This document shows positions 44,934 to 54,811 of a stretch of 64,000 nt of DNA, piece after piece. A model generated the notes under the pieces. The model worked only from the letters and a program-made list of their open reading frames with translations. It was not told the origin of the DNA and did no database searches. How positions within the stretch are numbered: position 1 is the first letter of the stretch; each line of letters begins with the position of its first letter. The stretch spans positions 11,885,394 to 11,949,393 of the forward strand of contig OX030956.1 of the NCBI GenBank assembly GCA_943735955.1, read 5' to 3'. The stretch is from Piscicola geometra (Eukaryota > Annelida > Clitellata > Hirudinida > Piscicolidae). The position numbers and the translations under genes are program-made.

Positions 44934-47900
44934 TCATCCATCTCGTGAGATGCTGATAGCGCTCTGATGTGTTCTTTGACGGCAGCTTCTAGAGTGGCTC
45001 AGCAGACTGATCCTGGATCGACAGTCTCTGCTGCAGCGGCTGCAGATGAAGTCGGATGGAGGATCAAGAGCCTGATTCTGCTGTCTCATTTTTCTTCTTT
45101 GCCTTCGTGATTCCAGATGTTGCTTGCGTTCTTCCTCGCCCTTTTTGATGCCTTTGTGGACAGTCTGGCGCCAGCCCTTCCGGTCATTGGCTAGCTCTTC
45201 CCATCTGCCAGGGTCGATACCCGTAAGTTTGAGGTCGCGTTTGCAGACGTCTTTGAAACGTAGTTGCGGGCGACCAACTGGACGTTGTCCTGTAGCCAGC
45301 TCGCCATAGAGGATGTCCTTGGGTATGCGACCTTCTTCCATTCTACGCACGTGACCCAGCCAGCGTAAACGTCTTTGGCATAGAAGGAGGTGTATGCTGA
45401 GTGAGTTGGCTTGATTGAGTACGGCCGTGTTGGTGACTTTGTCTTGCCATGTTATGCCAAGGATGCGTCGGAGACAGCGAAGATGAAAGCTTTCGAGACG
45501 ATCTTCTTGCCTGGCATAGGTGGTCCAGGTTTCGCTGCCATACAACAGAGTGCTGAGAACGCATGCCTGGTACACTTTGAGCTTGGTGTTTCGTGTCAGT
45601 TGGTTGTTGGTCCATACACGTTTGCTCAATCTGGCCATGACGCTGGCTGCTTTGGCGAGCCTCTTATCAATCTCAATGTCGAGGGATAGGCTGCTAGTAA
45701 TGACGGAACCCAAGTATGTGAACTTGTCAGTGGCCTCCAGCACCTGATTGTCGATTGTGATTGAGGGTGGAACAGTAATGTCTTGACACATGATGTTGGT
45801 TTTCTTGATACTGATGGTCAGACCGAATTCCCTGCAAGCCTGAGCAAAGCGATTCATCAGCTGCTGAAGGTGTTCCTCCGTGTGTGACACCAGGGCCGCA
45901 TCATCAGCGAACAGCATGTCTCTGATGAGGACAGTGCGAATTTTTGTCTTTGCTCTTAGGCGTGCCATGTTCAGCAGTTTCCCGTCACTTCTGGTGTGTA
46001 AATGGACACCTTCGGCAGACTCTTTAAATGCGAAGTTCAACAGCATCGAGAAGAAGATACCGAATAATGTAGGCGCTAGCACACAACCCTGTTTGACCCC
46101 ACTCTTGATTATGAAGGATTCTGAGGTCTCCCCATTGTAGCTGACCACACCTTGCGTGTTTTCGTGATAAGAAGTTGTAATGTTGAGCAGCCGAGGTGGA
46201 CAGCCGATCTTATTGAGTCGCCGAAATAGGCCGTTCCTGCTTACAAGGTCGAATGCCTTAGTTAGGTCGATAAAGGCGATATACAGCGGCATCCGCTGCT
46301 CTCTGCACTTTTCCTGGAGCTGACGCACGGAGAAGATCATGTCGACTGTGTATCTTCCTGGTCTGAAGCCGCATTGCGATTCAAGATACACACGACTTGC
46401 TAGGACTTGGAGACGGTTGAGGACAACGCGTGCGAAAGCTTTACCCACGACGCTAAGCAGTGAGATGACCCTGTAGTTGTTGAGGTGGCTGCGGTCGCCT
46501 TTGTTCTTATACAGGGTAACAATTTTGGCATTGCGCATGTCCTGTGGAACTCTACCTTCTCTCCAACATAGGCAAAGGAGCTTGTGAAGTGGTTCTAGTA
46601 GAGACGGTTTACCGCATTTGATTATTTCTGGTGGGATGCCATCGTCTCCTGGTGCTTTTCCACTTTTTAAGGCATCAATAGCTTTGCTGAGTTCGTCCAT
46701 GGTCGGCTCGACATCCAGCTCTTCCAAGACTGGCAAATCTTCAATAGCGTCCAGTGCTATCTGAGTCACAGAGTTTTCTTTAGAATAAAGTTCCAGATAG
46801 TGTTCGACCCACCTTGCCATTTGCTTGTCTTTGTCTGTGATGGTCTCTCCTGATTTGGACTTTAAGGGTGCAGTCTTCTTTGCTGACTTGCCTGTTGCTT
46901 TTTTGATGCCTTCATACATGCTCCTTACGTTGCCAGCGTCTGACGCTTGTTGGATGCTATTCGCCAGTTGAAGCCAATAGTCATTTGCGCAGCGTCGAGC
47001 CGTCTGCTGGGCTTTTCTTCGGGCAGCTTTCAACACTTCGAAGGTGGACTGACTTGGGTCGCGTTTGTAATCAATCAATGCCTTCCTCTTGGCGTCAATA
47101 ACAGGTTCAAGATCTGCCGCATTCGCTTCGAACCAATCGGTGTTCTTGTGTTCTTTTTTGCCATACGTGAGTAAAGCAGTTCTGAAGATGGTATTCCGGA
47201 GCGAGTTCCATCTGACTTCCGCATTAGGCTCTTGGTCGCAGTGTTGCAGCTCCCCCAGCCGATCTATGAACTCTTGGTTCTTGGCCTGATGGGTGGTCTG
47301 ATAGGTGTTGATTTTCGGCTGGCATTTCTTCTTGGAGAGGTGGAGCCTCTTGGGGCGCAACTTTATCTTTGACGCGATCAGAGAGTGGTCTGTATCGCAA
47401 TCGGCACTATGGTAAGCTCTGGTGCTGCGGACGTTGTTCAACGAGTTGTGCCTGGTGATGATCAAGTCCAGTTGATGCCAATGATTTGATCTTGGATGTC
47501 TCCAAGACACCTTGTGACATGCTTTGCTCTGGAAGTATGTGTTTGTTACGCACAGGTTGTGGTAGCAACAGAATTCGAGTAGTCTCTGGCCGTTTTCGTT
47601 CATTTTCCCGATGCCATGGTGACCCAGCACATCTGGCCATGAGTCGTGGTCAGAGCCAACACGGGCGTTAAAATCTCCCAGAAGGTAGAGGTGTTCGGAG
47701 GCAGGGACTGTGGCAACAACGCTGTTTAGTTGTTCGTAGAATTGATCTTTAGTATCGGTGCTGGCTTGCATGGTCGGTGCATAGATGCACAGAAGATTAG
47801 CAAAGCCAGATGCTGTGAGAAGGCGGAGAGTGAGGATTCTCTCTGTGCCGCGGGAAGGAGGTTCGGACATACAAAGCAGGGTGTTCTTGATGGCGAAGCC

Positions 47901-48149
47901 GACTCCGTGTTCCCTGGTCTCCTCTTCTCCTTTTCCCTGCCAAAAGAACGTGTAGTGTTCCTCCCTCAAGGATCCAGACTCTGGAAGACGCGTTTCCTGT
48001 AGGTCTGCAACATCAACGTTTAGTCTGTGCAGCTCATGATCAATGACTGCAGTCTTGCGAAGGTCTTCAATCTCACGAAGGTCATCACTCAGTCCAGTGC
48101 GCATAGTACGTACGTTCCAGCTTGCGATACGGAGAGCTGGAATCTTCAT
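44934..48149 (-). CDS. Endonuclease/reverse transcriptase polyprotein of the LINE
   Basis: 1071 residues. The N-terminal apurinic-type endonuclease (about 5-260) has SWNVRTM with Asn12, QETR with Glu52, LLGDFNARVG with Asp159 and Asn161, and DTDH with His255, so all key catalytic residues are present. The reverse transcriptase (about 480-800) has KAPGDDGIPPE, YRVISLLSVVGKAF, QCGFRPGRYTVDMIF, AFIDLTKAFD with Asp628, SGVKQGCVLAPTLFGIFF and MLFADDAAL with the FADD box at 747-750. The C-terminal part has ACVLSTLLYGSETWT, RRLRWLGHVRRM and a CxxC-x12-H-x3-C finger at 1036-1056. The protein would nick DNA and copy its RNA at the target. It belongs to the endonuclease-RT LINEs often annotated as craniofacial development protein 2-like; the exact clade is left open. 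The start at 48149 is the first ATG before the conserved endonuclease. Confidence 0.93.
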   Translation of the reverse strand: MKIPALRIASWNVRTMRTGLSDDLREIEDLRKTAVIDHELHRLNVDVADLQETRLPESGSLREEHYTFFWQGKGEEETREHGVGFAIKNTLLCMSEPPSRGTERILTLRLLTASGFANLLCIYAPTMQASTDTKDQFYEQLNSVVATVPASEHLYLLGDFNARVGSDHDSWPDVLGHHGIGKMNENGQRLLEFCCYHNLCVTNTYFQSKACHKVSWRHPRSNHWHQLDLIITRHNSLNNVRSTRAYHSADCDTDHSLIASKIKLRPKRLHLSKKKCQPKINTYQTTHQAKNQEFIDRLGELQHCDQEPNAEVRWNSLRNTIFRTALLTYGKKEHKNTDWFEANAADLEPVIDAKRKALIDYKRDPSQSTFEVLKAARRKAQQTARRCANDYWLQLANSIQQASDAGNVRSMYEGIKKATGKSAKKTAPLKSKSGETITDKDKQMARWVEHYLELYSKENSVTQIALDAIEDLPVLEELDVEPTMDELSKAIDALKSGKAPGDDGIPPEIIKCGKPSLLEPLHKLLCLCWREGRVPQDMRNAKIVTLYKNKGDRSHLNNYRVISLLSVVGKAFARVVLNRLQVLASRVYLESQCGFRPGRYTVDMIFSVRQLQEKCREQRMPLYIAFIDLTKAFDLVSRNGLFRRLNKIGCPPRLLNITTSYHENTQGVVSYNGETSESFIIKSGVKQGCVLAPTLFGIFFSMLLNFAFKESAEGVHLHTRSDGKLLNMARLRAKTKIRTVLIRDMLFADDAALVSHTEEHLQQLMNRFAQACREFGLTISIKKTNIMCQDITVPPSITIDNQVLEATDKFTYLGSVITSSLSLDIEIDKRLAKAASVMARLSKRVWTNNQLTRNTKLKVYQACVLSTLLYGSETWTTYARQEDRLESFHLRCLRRILGITWQDKVTNTAVLNQANSLSIHLLLCQRRLRWLGHVRRMEEGRIPKDILYGELATGQRPVGRPQLRFKDVCKRDLKLTGIDPGRWEELANDRKGWRQTVHKGIKKGEEERKQHLESRRQRRKMRQQNQALDPPSDFICSRCSRDCRSRISLLSHSRSCRQRTHQSAISISRDG

Positions 48150-48958
48150 CTTTTTGTATTTGTAGTTGTTTGGTGCGTGAAGATAACGGCCTGCTTGTTG
48201 AGCTGTGCTCTAAGCTCCAGGCACCCACTGAAGCAGGCAGGCCGTGACGGGTAGCACCTTTTTGACCGGGGGCTGCCCGGCTTAGGACGGGCGGTAGTTA
48301 CCATGGGACTGCGAGGGTCCCTCCCACCATTGAAGACAACCCGTGGCGTCCAGCTCTACGCCAATTGAGCAGGGACTTATAACCCGTAAACTGCTGTCTT
48401 CTTGTTTGTGCTCTCGCCGTAAAGCGAGACTGGAGTGAACATCTCCAGGGCGCTAGCCTGGTCAAAGCGTGTGGAGGTCTTGTGCTGCCCAAACAACAGG
48501 ACCCCCTTCTCGGCTTCGTCGACTAGATCCAAGGGGGTGCAAGCACCACGCTTAGAGCCGACTTGGCTGCAGGAGTTGCCGGAAGGACATCATAGATGAC
48601 GATCCACCGCCTTAGGGACTCCGACTCCTGATTTTTTCTCGGGGTTGACTTCCAAAGCCTTTTCCATGAATGGATAGCCTGCAAGGCAGCAGTGGTTGGT
48701 AGTCAGAGTTTTCCTTCTCCTAGATGGGTTGCCTTCCCGGGCTGACGAGCCCCATCTGCCCGAAGCGACTGGTTTTGAGGCGCCAGTGACCCGCATTCGC
48801 CCCTTCTCCTGTCAGTAGAAGCAGTTCCGCCGCGAGCAGGCCAGGAGTTGGACTTAGTTGTCAGAGGCGGTACAGAGACGCACGCCGTAAAAGAGCACTT
48901 TATAGGCAGTGGGAGCTTATCCCCACTGCCACCCCTTGGCTATGACAACCTTGGAACC
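48150..48958 (-). other. LINE 5' region with two short upstream frames
   Basis: GC-rich leader. Two minus frames are open: 48796-48590 (68 codons, with RVTGASKPVASGRWGSSARE) and 48492-48298 (64 codons, with SRFTARAQTRRQQFTGYKS). They may be parts of a first ORF or an internal promoter region. Neither has a recognised domain. Confidence 0.5.
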
Positions 48959-49345
<387 letters not shown>

Positions 49346-50208
49346 AAAATGAAATTAATCAGAATATCCGACTTTACGCAAAATGAATGAATAAGTTGAA
49401 ATATAAATTATTATTTTAATAAACTTAAAATAAAACTATTCGGAATACCCTACTTTTTAACTGATTCAAAGTGAAATAAAAAAATCGATTTTATGATTTA
49501 GAGGGTTAGCCAACTCCTAACGAGGGGATAATTGCGGCGAGTGATGAAAAGCGCGGTGTTCGTAGAAGCACTTCGGCGACATTCCTTCTTGGCGGCGGAA
49601 GCGAAAGAATTTTTCAGAATGTTTTCGAGTCTCGATCTTTCTGACCCTTCTCTCATCCATTCCGGAAAGCATGTATCGAACTTGTGGAACATACAGAATC
49701 TTAATTGAGTTTAAATTTAATAACTGCAGTTACATTTCAATTTTATACTTCATAGTTTAAAAAAAGATAAATAAATATTTTTTTCTGATTTTTTTCTTAA
49801 ACAATTTTGTCCCATGAGTTATGTTCTTTATCCACGTTGACTCACATGTTTCACCTGTAGAAGCGGCGTAACTGTACGGGTGTTGTAAGAGTATAAAAGG
49901 AGGTTTACTCGGGTTGTAAGTCTTTCAGTGCTTTTTTGGAGATGTCAAAGTAGTGGCTAAAATACCGAAAGATTGAATGAAAAGTGTTTTAAAACAATTA
50001 AAAAAAGGTAAGAAATTTAAAAATACAGAAAGCGGAAGAGAATAGAAGAAGAAGCAGGTGATTTGAATAATTATTGAATATGAATTCAATGGGAATCGAA
50101 AGAAGCCATTAACAAGGGCAATAAGAAAAAACGACAATTAATACCTTGCAATTACAAGGGGTTATGTAGATTTCGTTACTCATTCAATTGCAGAAAAAAC
50201 GTTTGCAC
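49346..50208. other. No firm gene; exon-like minus frame at 49498-49692
   Basis: The minus frame contains RSRLENILKNSFASAAKKEC and TALFITRRNYPLVRSWLTL. It is less AT-rich than its surroundings and may be a decayed exon or element fragment; no family is recognised. Confidence 0.35.
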
Positions 50209-50209
50209 G

Positions 50210-50219
50210 CCTATATATA
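50210..50219 (+). promoter_or_regulatory. TATA box of the secreted-protein gene
   Basis: TATATATAAG about 150 bp before the ATG at 50369. A start near 50240-50250 would give a leader of about 120 nt. Confidence 0.6.
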
Positions 50220-50368
50220 AGCGATCTGTGGACATTTCAACAAATTCATTCGCTCTCCTGTTCTCTGAAGCCTTGAGACAAGTTTAAATTTAAGTAATAT
50301 TGCATCGTATCATCATCAGTAGCACCCTGTACTTCCAACTTAGCGATTTTTATTAAAGCCTAGTCACT

Positions 50369-52007
50369 ATGAAATCGATCACATATACCTTTGGGATGTA
50401 TCTTGCGTTTACTGGTAAGAATTTATTGGAATTTTTTATTTATTTAATTATTTTTAAAATTTTTAAATTAATTGAATCTAATTAAATATCTTAACCTCAA
50501 CGACTATATAGGTTCAACTAAACTTTTAAATTTGTTTAAATATTGTAAATAAAACCAGTATTGAAAATTCACTTCAATCCACTTCCAGCACTCCTATTGC
50601 TGCTCACCAGCACCCTGTCACTGCCGACCAAGCCACCGGTGACGTGGCAGAACCCGTGCGGAAACAAGGTGGAAGAGCATGAGGGTGTGGAGATGGGAGA
50701 GAAGGTGGAGAGGGGAGAGGAGGTAGAGAAACAAGAAGGCTTGGAGAGGAGGGAGGAGGTGGAGAGGGGGGAGAAGGTGGAAAGGGGGGAAGAGGTGGAG
50801 AAAGACTATGAAGCGATCAAACAAAATGTTTTCTTTGTGAACAAGCACAATGTCAAAGCGCTCATCGACCTTCTACAGCAAATCAAAGAAGATATTGTAA
50901 GTTGAAGATCTTTTTTGAATAAATAATAATTTGATTCTATTTAAATAATGTGAGAAATTCTCTAAAACAGCATAGAATATCTGTATAGGATAAAATAGCG
51001 TACGTCTTTACATGATGTCATCTTTCAAACATGCTACAGTCCATTGGCATCGTACTTGCCTGCATGCATTCAAACATGTGACAGTTCACCCGTGTAAATT
51101 ACGATGCTTCATGCATGCAGGCAAGTACGATGTGTGAAGGCTCTTGTGTGAAGCTTGAAAATCATTCAAATGGTTTAATGTCGGAGTTGCAATTACTGAA
51201 TGGAAAAAGCTCAATAAAATGGCTGAAGATTAACTGTTTTTGTTCAAGCAAAACTATAACATTTGCCTGTTTTTTAGGTCAATCAATCAATCAAATAATT
51301 CTATAGCGCTCTTTCATCAAATTCAAGAATGTCTGCAGACCATGGTTACTTATTCAGACTATAACTTATAACGTAACATAAAAACGAATATTTTGACAAC
51401 AATTGATTTCTAACGACAAAAAAACAAATTATATATTTTTCAAAAGTTTTAACACCTAGTTTTTATTAGCATTCTAAAATTTTTAAACCGCATTGTCCGT
51501 TGTAACATCTTTAAAATTGATTTTGAACCACTGGCATCATCATCATCATCTTCAATCTCATCATTATCATCACCATCATCACACCTCTCCCTGCAGATCC
51601 TAGTCTACATTGAGGATCCGGAGTACTGCGAGGAAAGGGACTTCTTCAAGACGGACTTATTTGGAAACGACCTGATGCAGTCCGTTGAGTCTTTTTACGC
51701 GACGATGTCGAATGCCCTGAAAGCAGTGCTGAAGATGAAGCAGCAAGAGGCCGCCTCGATGGCTGCTCACTTCGTCGACGACTACGACCTCCTCTTGAGC
51801 GACCCTGACGCGTCCATCTTCGCTGTTCTCTGTCACTTGCAATCCGTTCTGAGTGCCAAAGTGATCGAAAAAGTCTCGCTGGAGAGACAACACTTCCATC
51901 TGCATCGACTGGCCACCGAGGCGCTGAGACACTGTCGAGACTTCAATGTCGTGAGGTCTTTCCTGCAGATGCTGGAGAGGTGGTCTGATTATGTGGCGTG
52001 GTTGTAG
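50369..52007 (+). CDS. Secreted protein of unknown family, three exons
   Basis: Exons 50369-50414, 50589-50896 and 51597-52007 join in phase (G|CA, then phase 0) to 254 residues. The start MKSITYTFGMYLAFT plus ALLLLLTSTLSLP forms a clear signal peptide with cleavage expected after about residue 27, so the product should be secreted. Residues about 45-90 are a charged repeat (EEVEKQEG, REEVERGEKVERGEEVEK) with a 5-8 residue period. The C-terminal ~165 residues look helical (VFFVNKHNVKALIDLLQQI, SVESFYATMSNALKAVLKM, HFHLHRLATEAL, FLQMLERWSDYVAWL). Four cysteines remain in the mature chain, in NPCGN, EYCEER, VLCHL and RHCRD. A helical secreted factor is possible, but no family match is claimed. 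A 5' TATA box and normal splice sites support a real gene. A G-run follows the stop. Confidence 0.75.
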
Positions 52008-52292
52008 AAAGGGGGCGGGAGGGGGGGGGGGGGTGTTGTAAGGAAGTGTAATCAAGACGATGTGTAGTCAAGCGTTCAGTATCTTTCCACTTATCAATGC
52101 GTGTGCAATAGGCTTTTAGGCAATTTTTCAGTTTCACTTTCGAGTCATTTCTAAGACTTTTTCCAACGGCACCAGACTCATTAACAGTGTGATATTCCCT
52201 CGTTCCAATCATCTAATCATTTGTCGCACATCTCATTACAAAGACTTCATTCTAGGAAAAATTAGTAACTTTTTGTAAAAAATTACGTTTAA

Positions 52293-54083
52293 CCCATTAA
52301 CGCATGACTCAAAGGAATTAATTAATTTTTTTACATTTTATTGAAAAACTAATTCTAAAAAATAAAATCAAAAAATTAGTCTGAAATATTTTATACAAAA
52401 AAAGTTATGATGAAAATAAAAAACGTCCTTAAAAAAAGACACTATGCATTGCTACTGACGGTAATCACGATTCGTGGTAGATGCTGAAGCACTCCAAATT
52501 TAAAGCTACATTACATTTAAGGCATTTCTTTTCCACTTTCTTTCCACATTGCTTGCATCTTTTTTGGCCATCTTCAATTTTACCAAAAAAATTATCTTTT
52601 CCATCGTATCGGACATCTGCAACACGCTTTTAGCTAAATTCATGGATTCTTTTTTTTCTTTTTTGATCTGTTTGAAACCATATGAAAAAATTATAAATAT
52701 TTCAGTTTAACATGGAGTGTCTTTTGGTAAGCATTTTATTAGTTTAGATACCACCGATCCACCAAGTCCTAATTCGCTATTGAACTCTTCCGAGGCTCCT
52801 TGATACGGGTAACAGTTTACCAAATACCCAAGCCTATTATTTAGGCACCAAACTTTATATCCAAACCTTATGGGTTTTCCTCTGATAAACTGTTTTGATG
52901 AATTCCTTTCATAATATGTCACCATTGATTCATCAATCGCCAAATGACATTCTTTGGGCCAAAATTTGAGAAATCTTTCATTCATAGCATCAAATAATGG
53001 ACGCACTTTGGCCATCTTGTCTAACTTATTAATTTTCTCGTTGTCATTGCAATGTAAATATCTTAATAACTCTTCAAATCTGTTGACAGTCATAGCATTG
53101 CTTACAGCTAGATTGTGTACATCGTCGCTCTGTTCCCAGTACATCCTGCGGTTTGCCAAAGGAACATAACCTGAAAGCATGAGTAAAGCCAGCACCACTC
53201 TATATTCATTTTCATTAGCATTCAGCTGTTTTAGTTTTTGGCTGTCATATAAATTTGACATGTCTGTTATTAGCTTGATGACTGGTACATCCAAAAATAA
53301 ATTAAACAATGTGAGAGAAGACATGTTTTCTAAATTTGGTTTGTCCTCTGAACTATTATCTGCCAATAATCCAGTAGTAATGTCTTTTTTGGTCCATCTC
53401 CGATCAATTTTAATTTTTTTAGCTGGCCTTTTTACAGCAGTTTCTTCTCTACTTATAGTGGTTTTCCTTCCCCAATTTTGGAAATTACTATTTCTGCTTC
53501 TGCATTTAGCTGGTTTCTTGATAAATTATCTAGGGTACCTTCACCATCCTCGGGTCCATTATCCACATCAGAGCAGTTTGGGTCAGTAGAAGGAATCATG
53601 ACTATATCTGCTGAAAAGAAATCATTGTCATCTTCCAAAATACTAATGACTTCATGAAGAGCGAATCTGAAAATAATTGTTTTTACCATCAGTATTACTG
53701 CATAGCGTCCTTAAAAAAGGACATTTAATAAAACACAGTTTTTGTAAATAATATTACATGTAAAATGAAATTTATTTTAAAATAAGATATAAGAACGAAT
53801 AACAATAAAATAATATTATACATTATGAATGGTAGACATTAAATGAAATGATAACTAATTTTTTTTCATGAGCTATGACAAAAACACAAAAAATTTAGTT
53901 ATAGCCTTGAAAAATCAGAATATCGAAACAATCTATCAATTTCAAATCACAAAAATTTTTTTAACAAAGACTTCAGTTTATATAGGACAGGATTAGTTGC
54001 AAAGATAATAAATATAATCAAGATAACTATTATAAAAAAACTTTTTATTGCTGTCCTTAAAAAAGGACAGTATGCGTTAATGG
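52293..54083 (-). mobile_element. piggyBac element, internally deleted (1791 bp)
   Basis: TTAA at 52289-52292 and 54084-54087, with inverted ends cccattaacgcat. The palindrome gtccttaaaaaaggac or a variant recurs near 52421-52440, at 53707-53722 and at 54053-54068. The transposase between the ends lacks its middle. Confidence 0.95.
52465..53689 (-). pseudogene. piggyBac transposase with frameshift and internal deletion
   Basis: Minus strand pieces: N-terminal acidic part at 53689-53453 (ISILEDDNDFFSADIV); a one-base frameshift near 53455; then DRRWTKKDI and 53366-52707 (YVPLANRRMYWEQSDDVHN, HLAIDESMVTYYERNSSKQF, RGKPIRFGYKVWCL, LVNCYPYQG), which ends in KDTPC and a stop. The AIDESM Asp is the first catalytic residue. 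The segment with the second and third catalytic Asp is deleted. The C-terminal cysteine-rich domain survives at about 52626-52465 (VRYDGKDNFFG, KRCKQCGKKVEKKCLKC, NLECFSIYHES). The product would be inactive. Confidence 0.9.
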
Positions 54084-54087
54084 GTTA

Positions 54088-54811
54088 AGTGTAAATTTTT
54101 CAGAATTTTTAACTTTTTACCTTGTAGTTTATGAAAATAAAAAAATGAACTCATTCTGAATTTCTGAAAGATCTCAGGTGTTTTGCTCTGAAATCGGAAA
54201 GAATTATTCAAATATAAAAGGCGTTTAGGAATGTAAGAAATAAAGACATTAAAGCTTTAGTACGGTTCACAAAAGCCCTCTTATACAACTTCCCGTTGCG
54301 CTAGACAGATGAGAATAGGCTCATTTTGTGCCTTTAGAATCTAGACCCATGAATTTATAGCTTATTATACATTATTTAAACGTTAATAATGTTAACTTTG
54401 CGTTCAAAAGTCAATACAACGAATTACAATAAAGCAGTTTGAGCTTTAAAAATGGCCCTCAACGCCGATTTTAATGATTTGTGGTCACTTTCTTGCGTTT
54501 ACTTGAGCTAAAATAAACTTTTAATGGGATATAAAAAAATTATTGAATTGGACTACTATATTAGTATTTTATAAATATTAATAGAAAGTGCAAGAATGTT
54601 TGGTGCTATTCATTTATTCAGATTACCCAGAACTCCCTTTATCATATAATATGCGCCTAAATATTTAAATGAAAAAAAATATTTAAATGAGGTTCGTTAA
54701 GGAATAAACTATAAATTTTAGTCTTATATGCAAGATAAAAGAAGTTTTAAAAAACTTTTTATTAGAAAAATAAAAATAAATAGATACAAAAAAATAAAAA
54801 ATTCTAAAGCA
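54088..54811. other. No gene or element recognised
   Basis: AT-rich DNA between the piggyBac and the 3' end of FAM136A. Confidence 0.4.

Larger units (their letters stand above)
44925..48958 (-). mobile_element. Full-length APE-type non-LTR retrotransposon
   Basis: About 4.03 kb on the minus strand: a GC-rich 5' region (48958-48150), one long intact ORF, a 3' UTR of about ten bases after the stop (atgccaacaaca), then the AAT repeat. GC content contrasts sharply with the host DNA. An intact ORF and a complete 5' region suggest recent insertion and possible activity. The ends merge with the ATT microsatellite, so a target duplication cannot be told apart from the repeat. Confidence 0.88.

Noticed and set aside
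45124..48254. Several 60-90 codon frames on the plus strand across the LINE
   Set aside because: They are antisense shadows of the 1071-codon LINE ORF.
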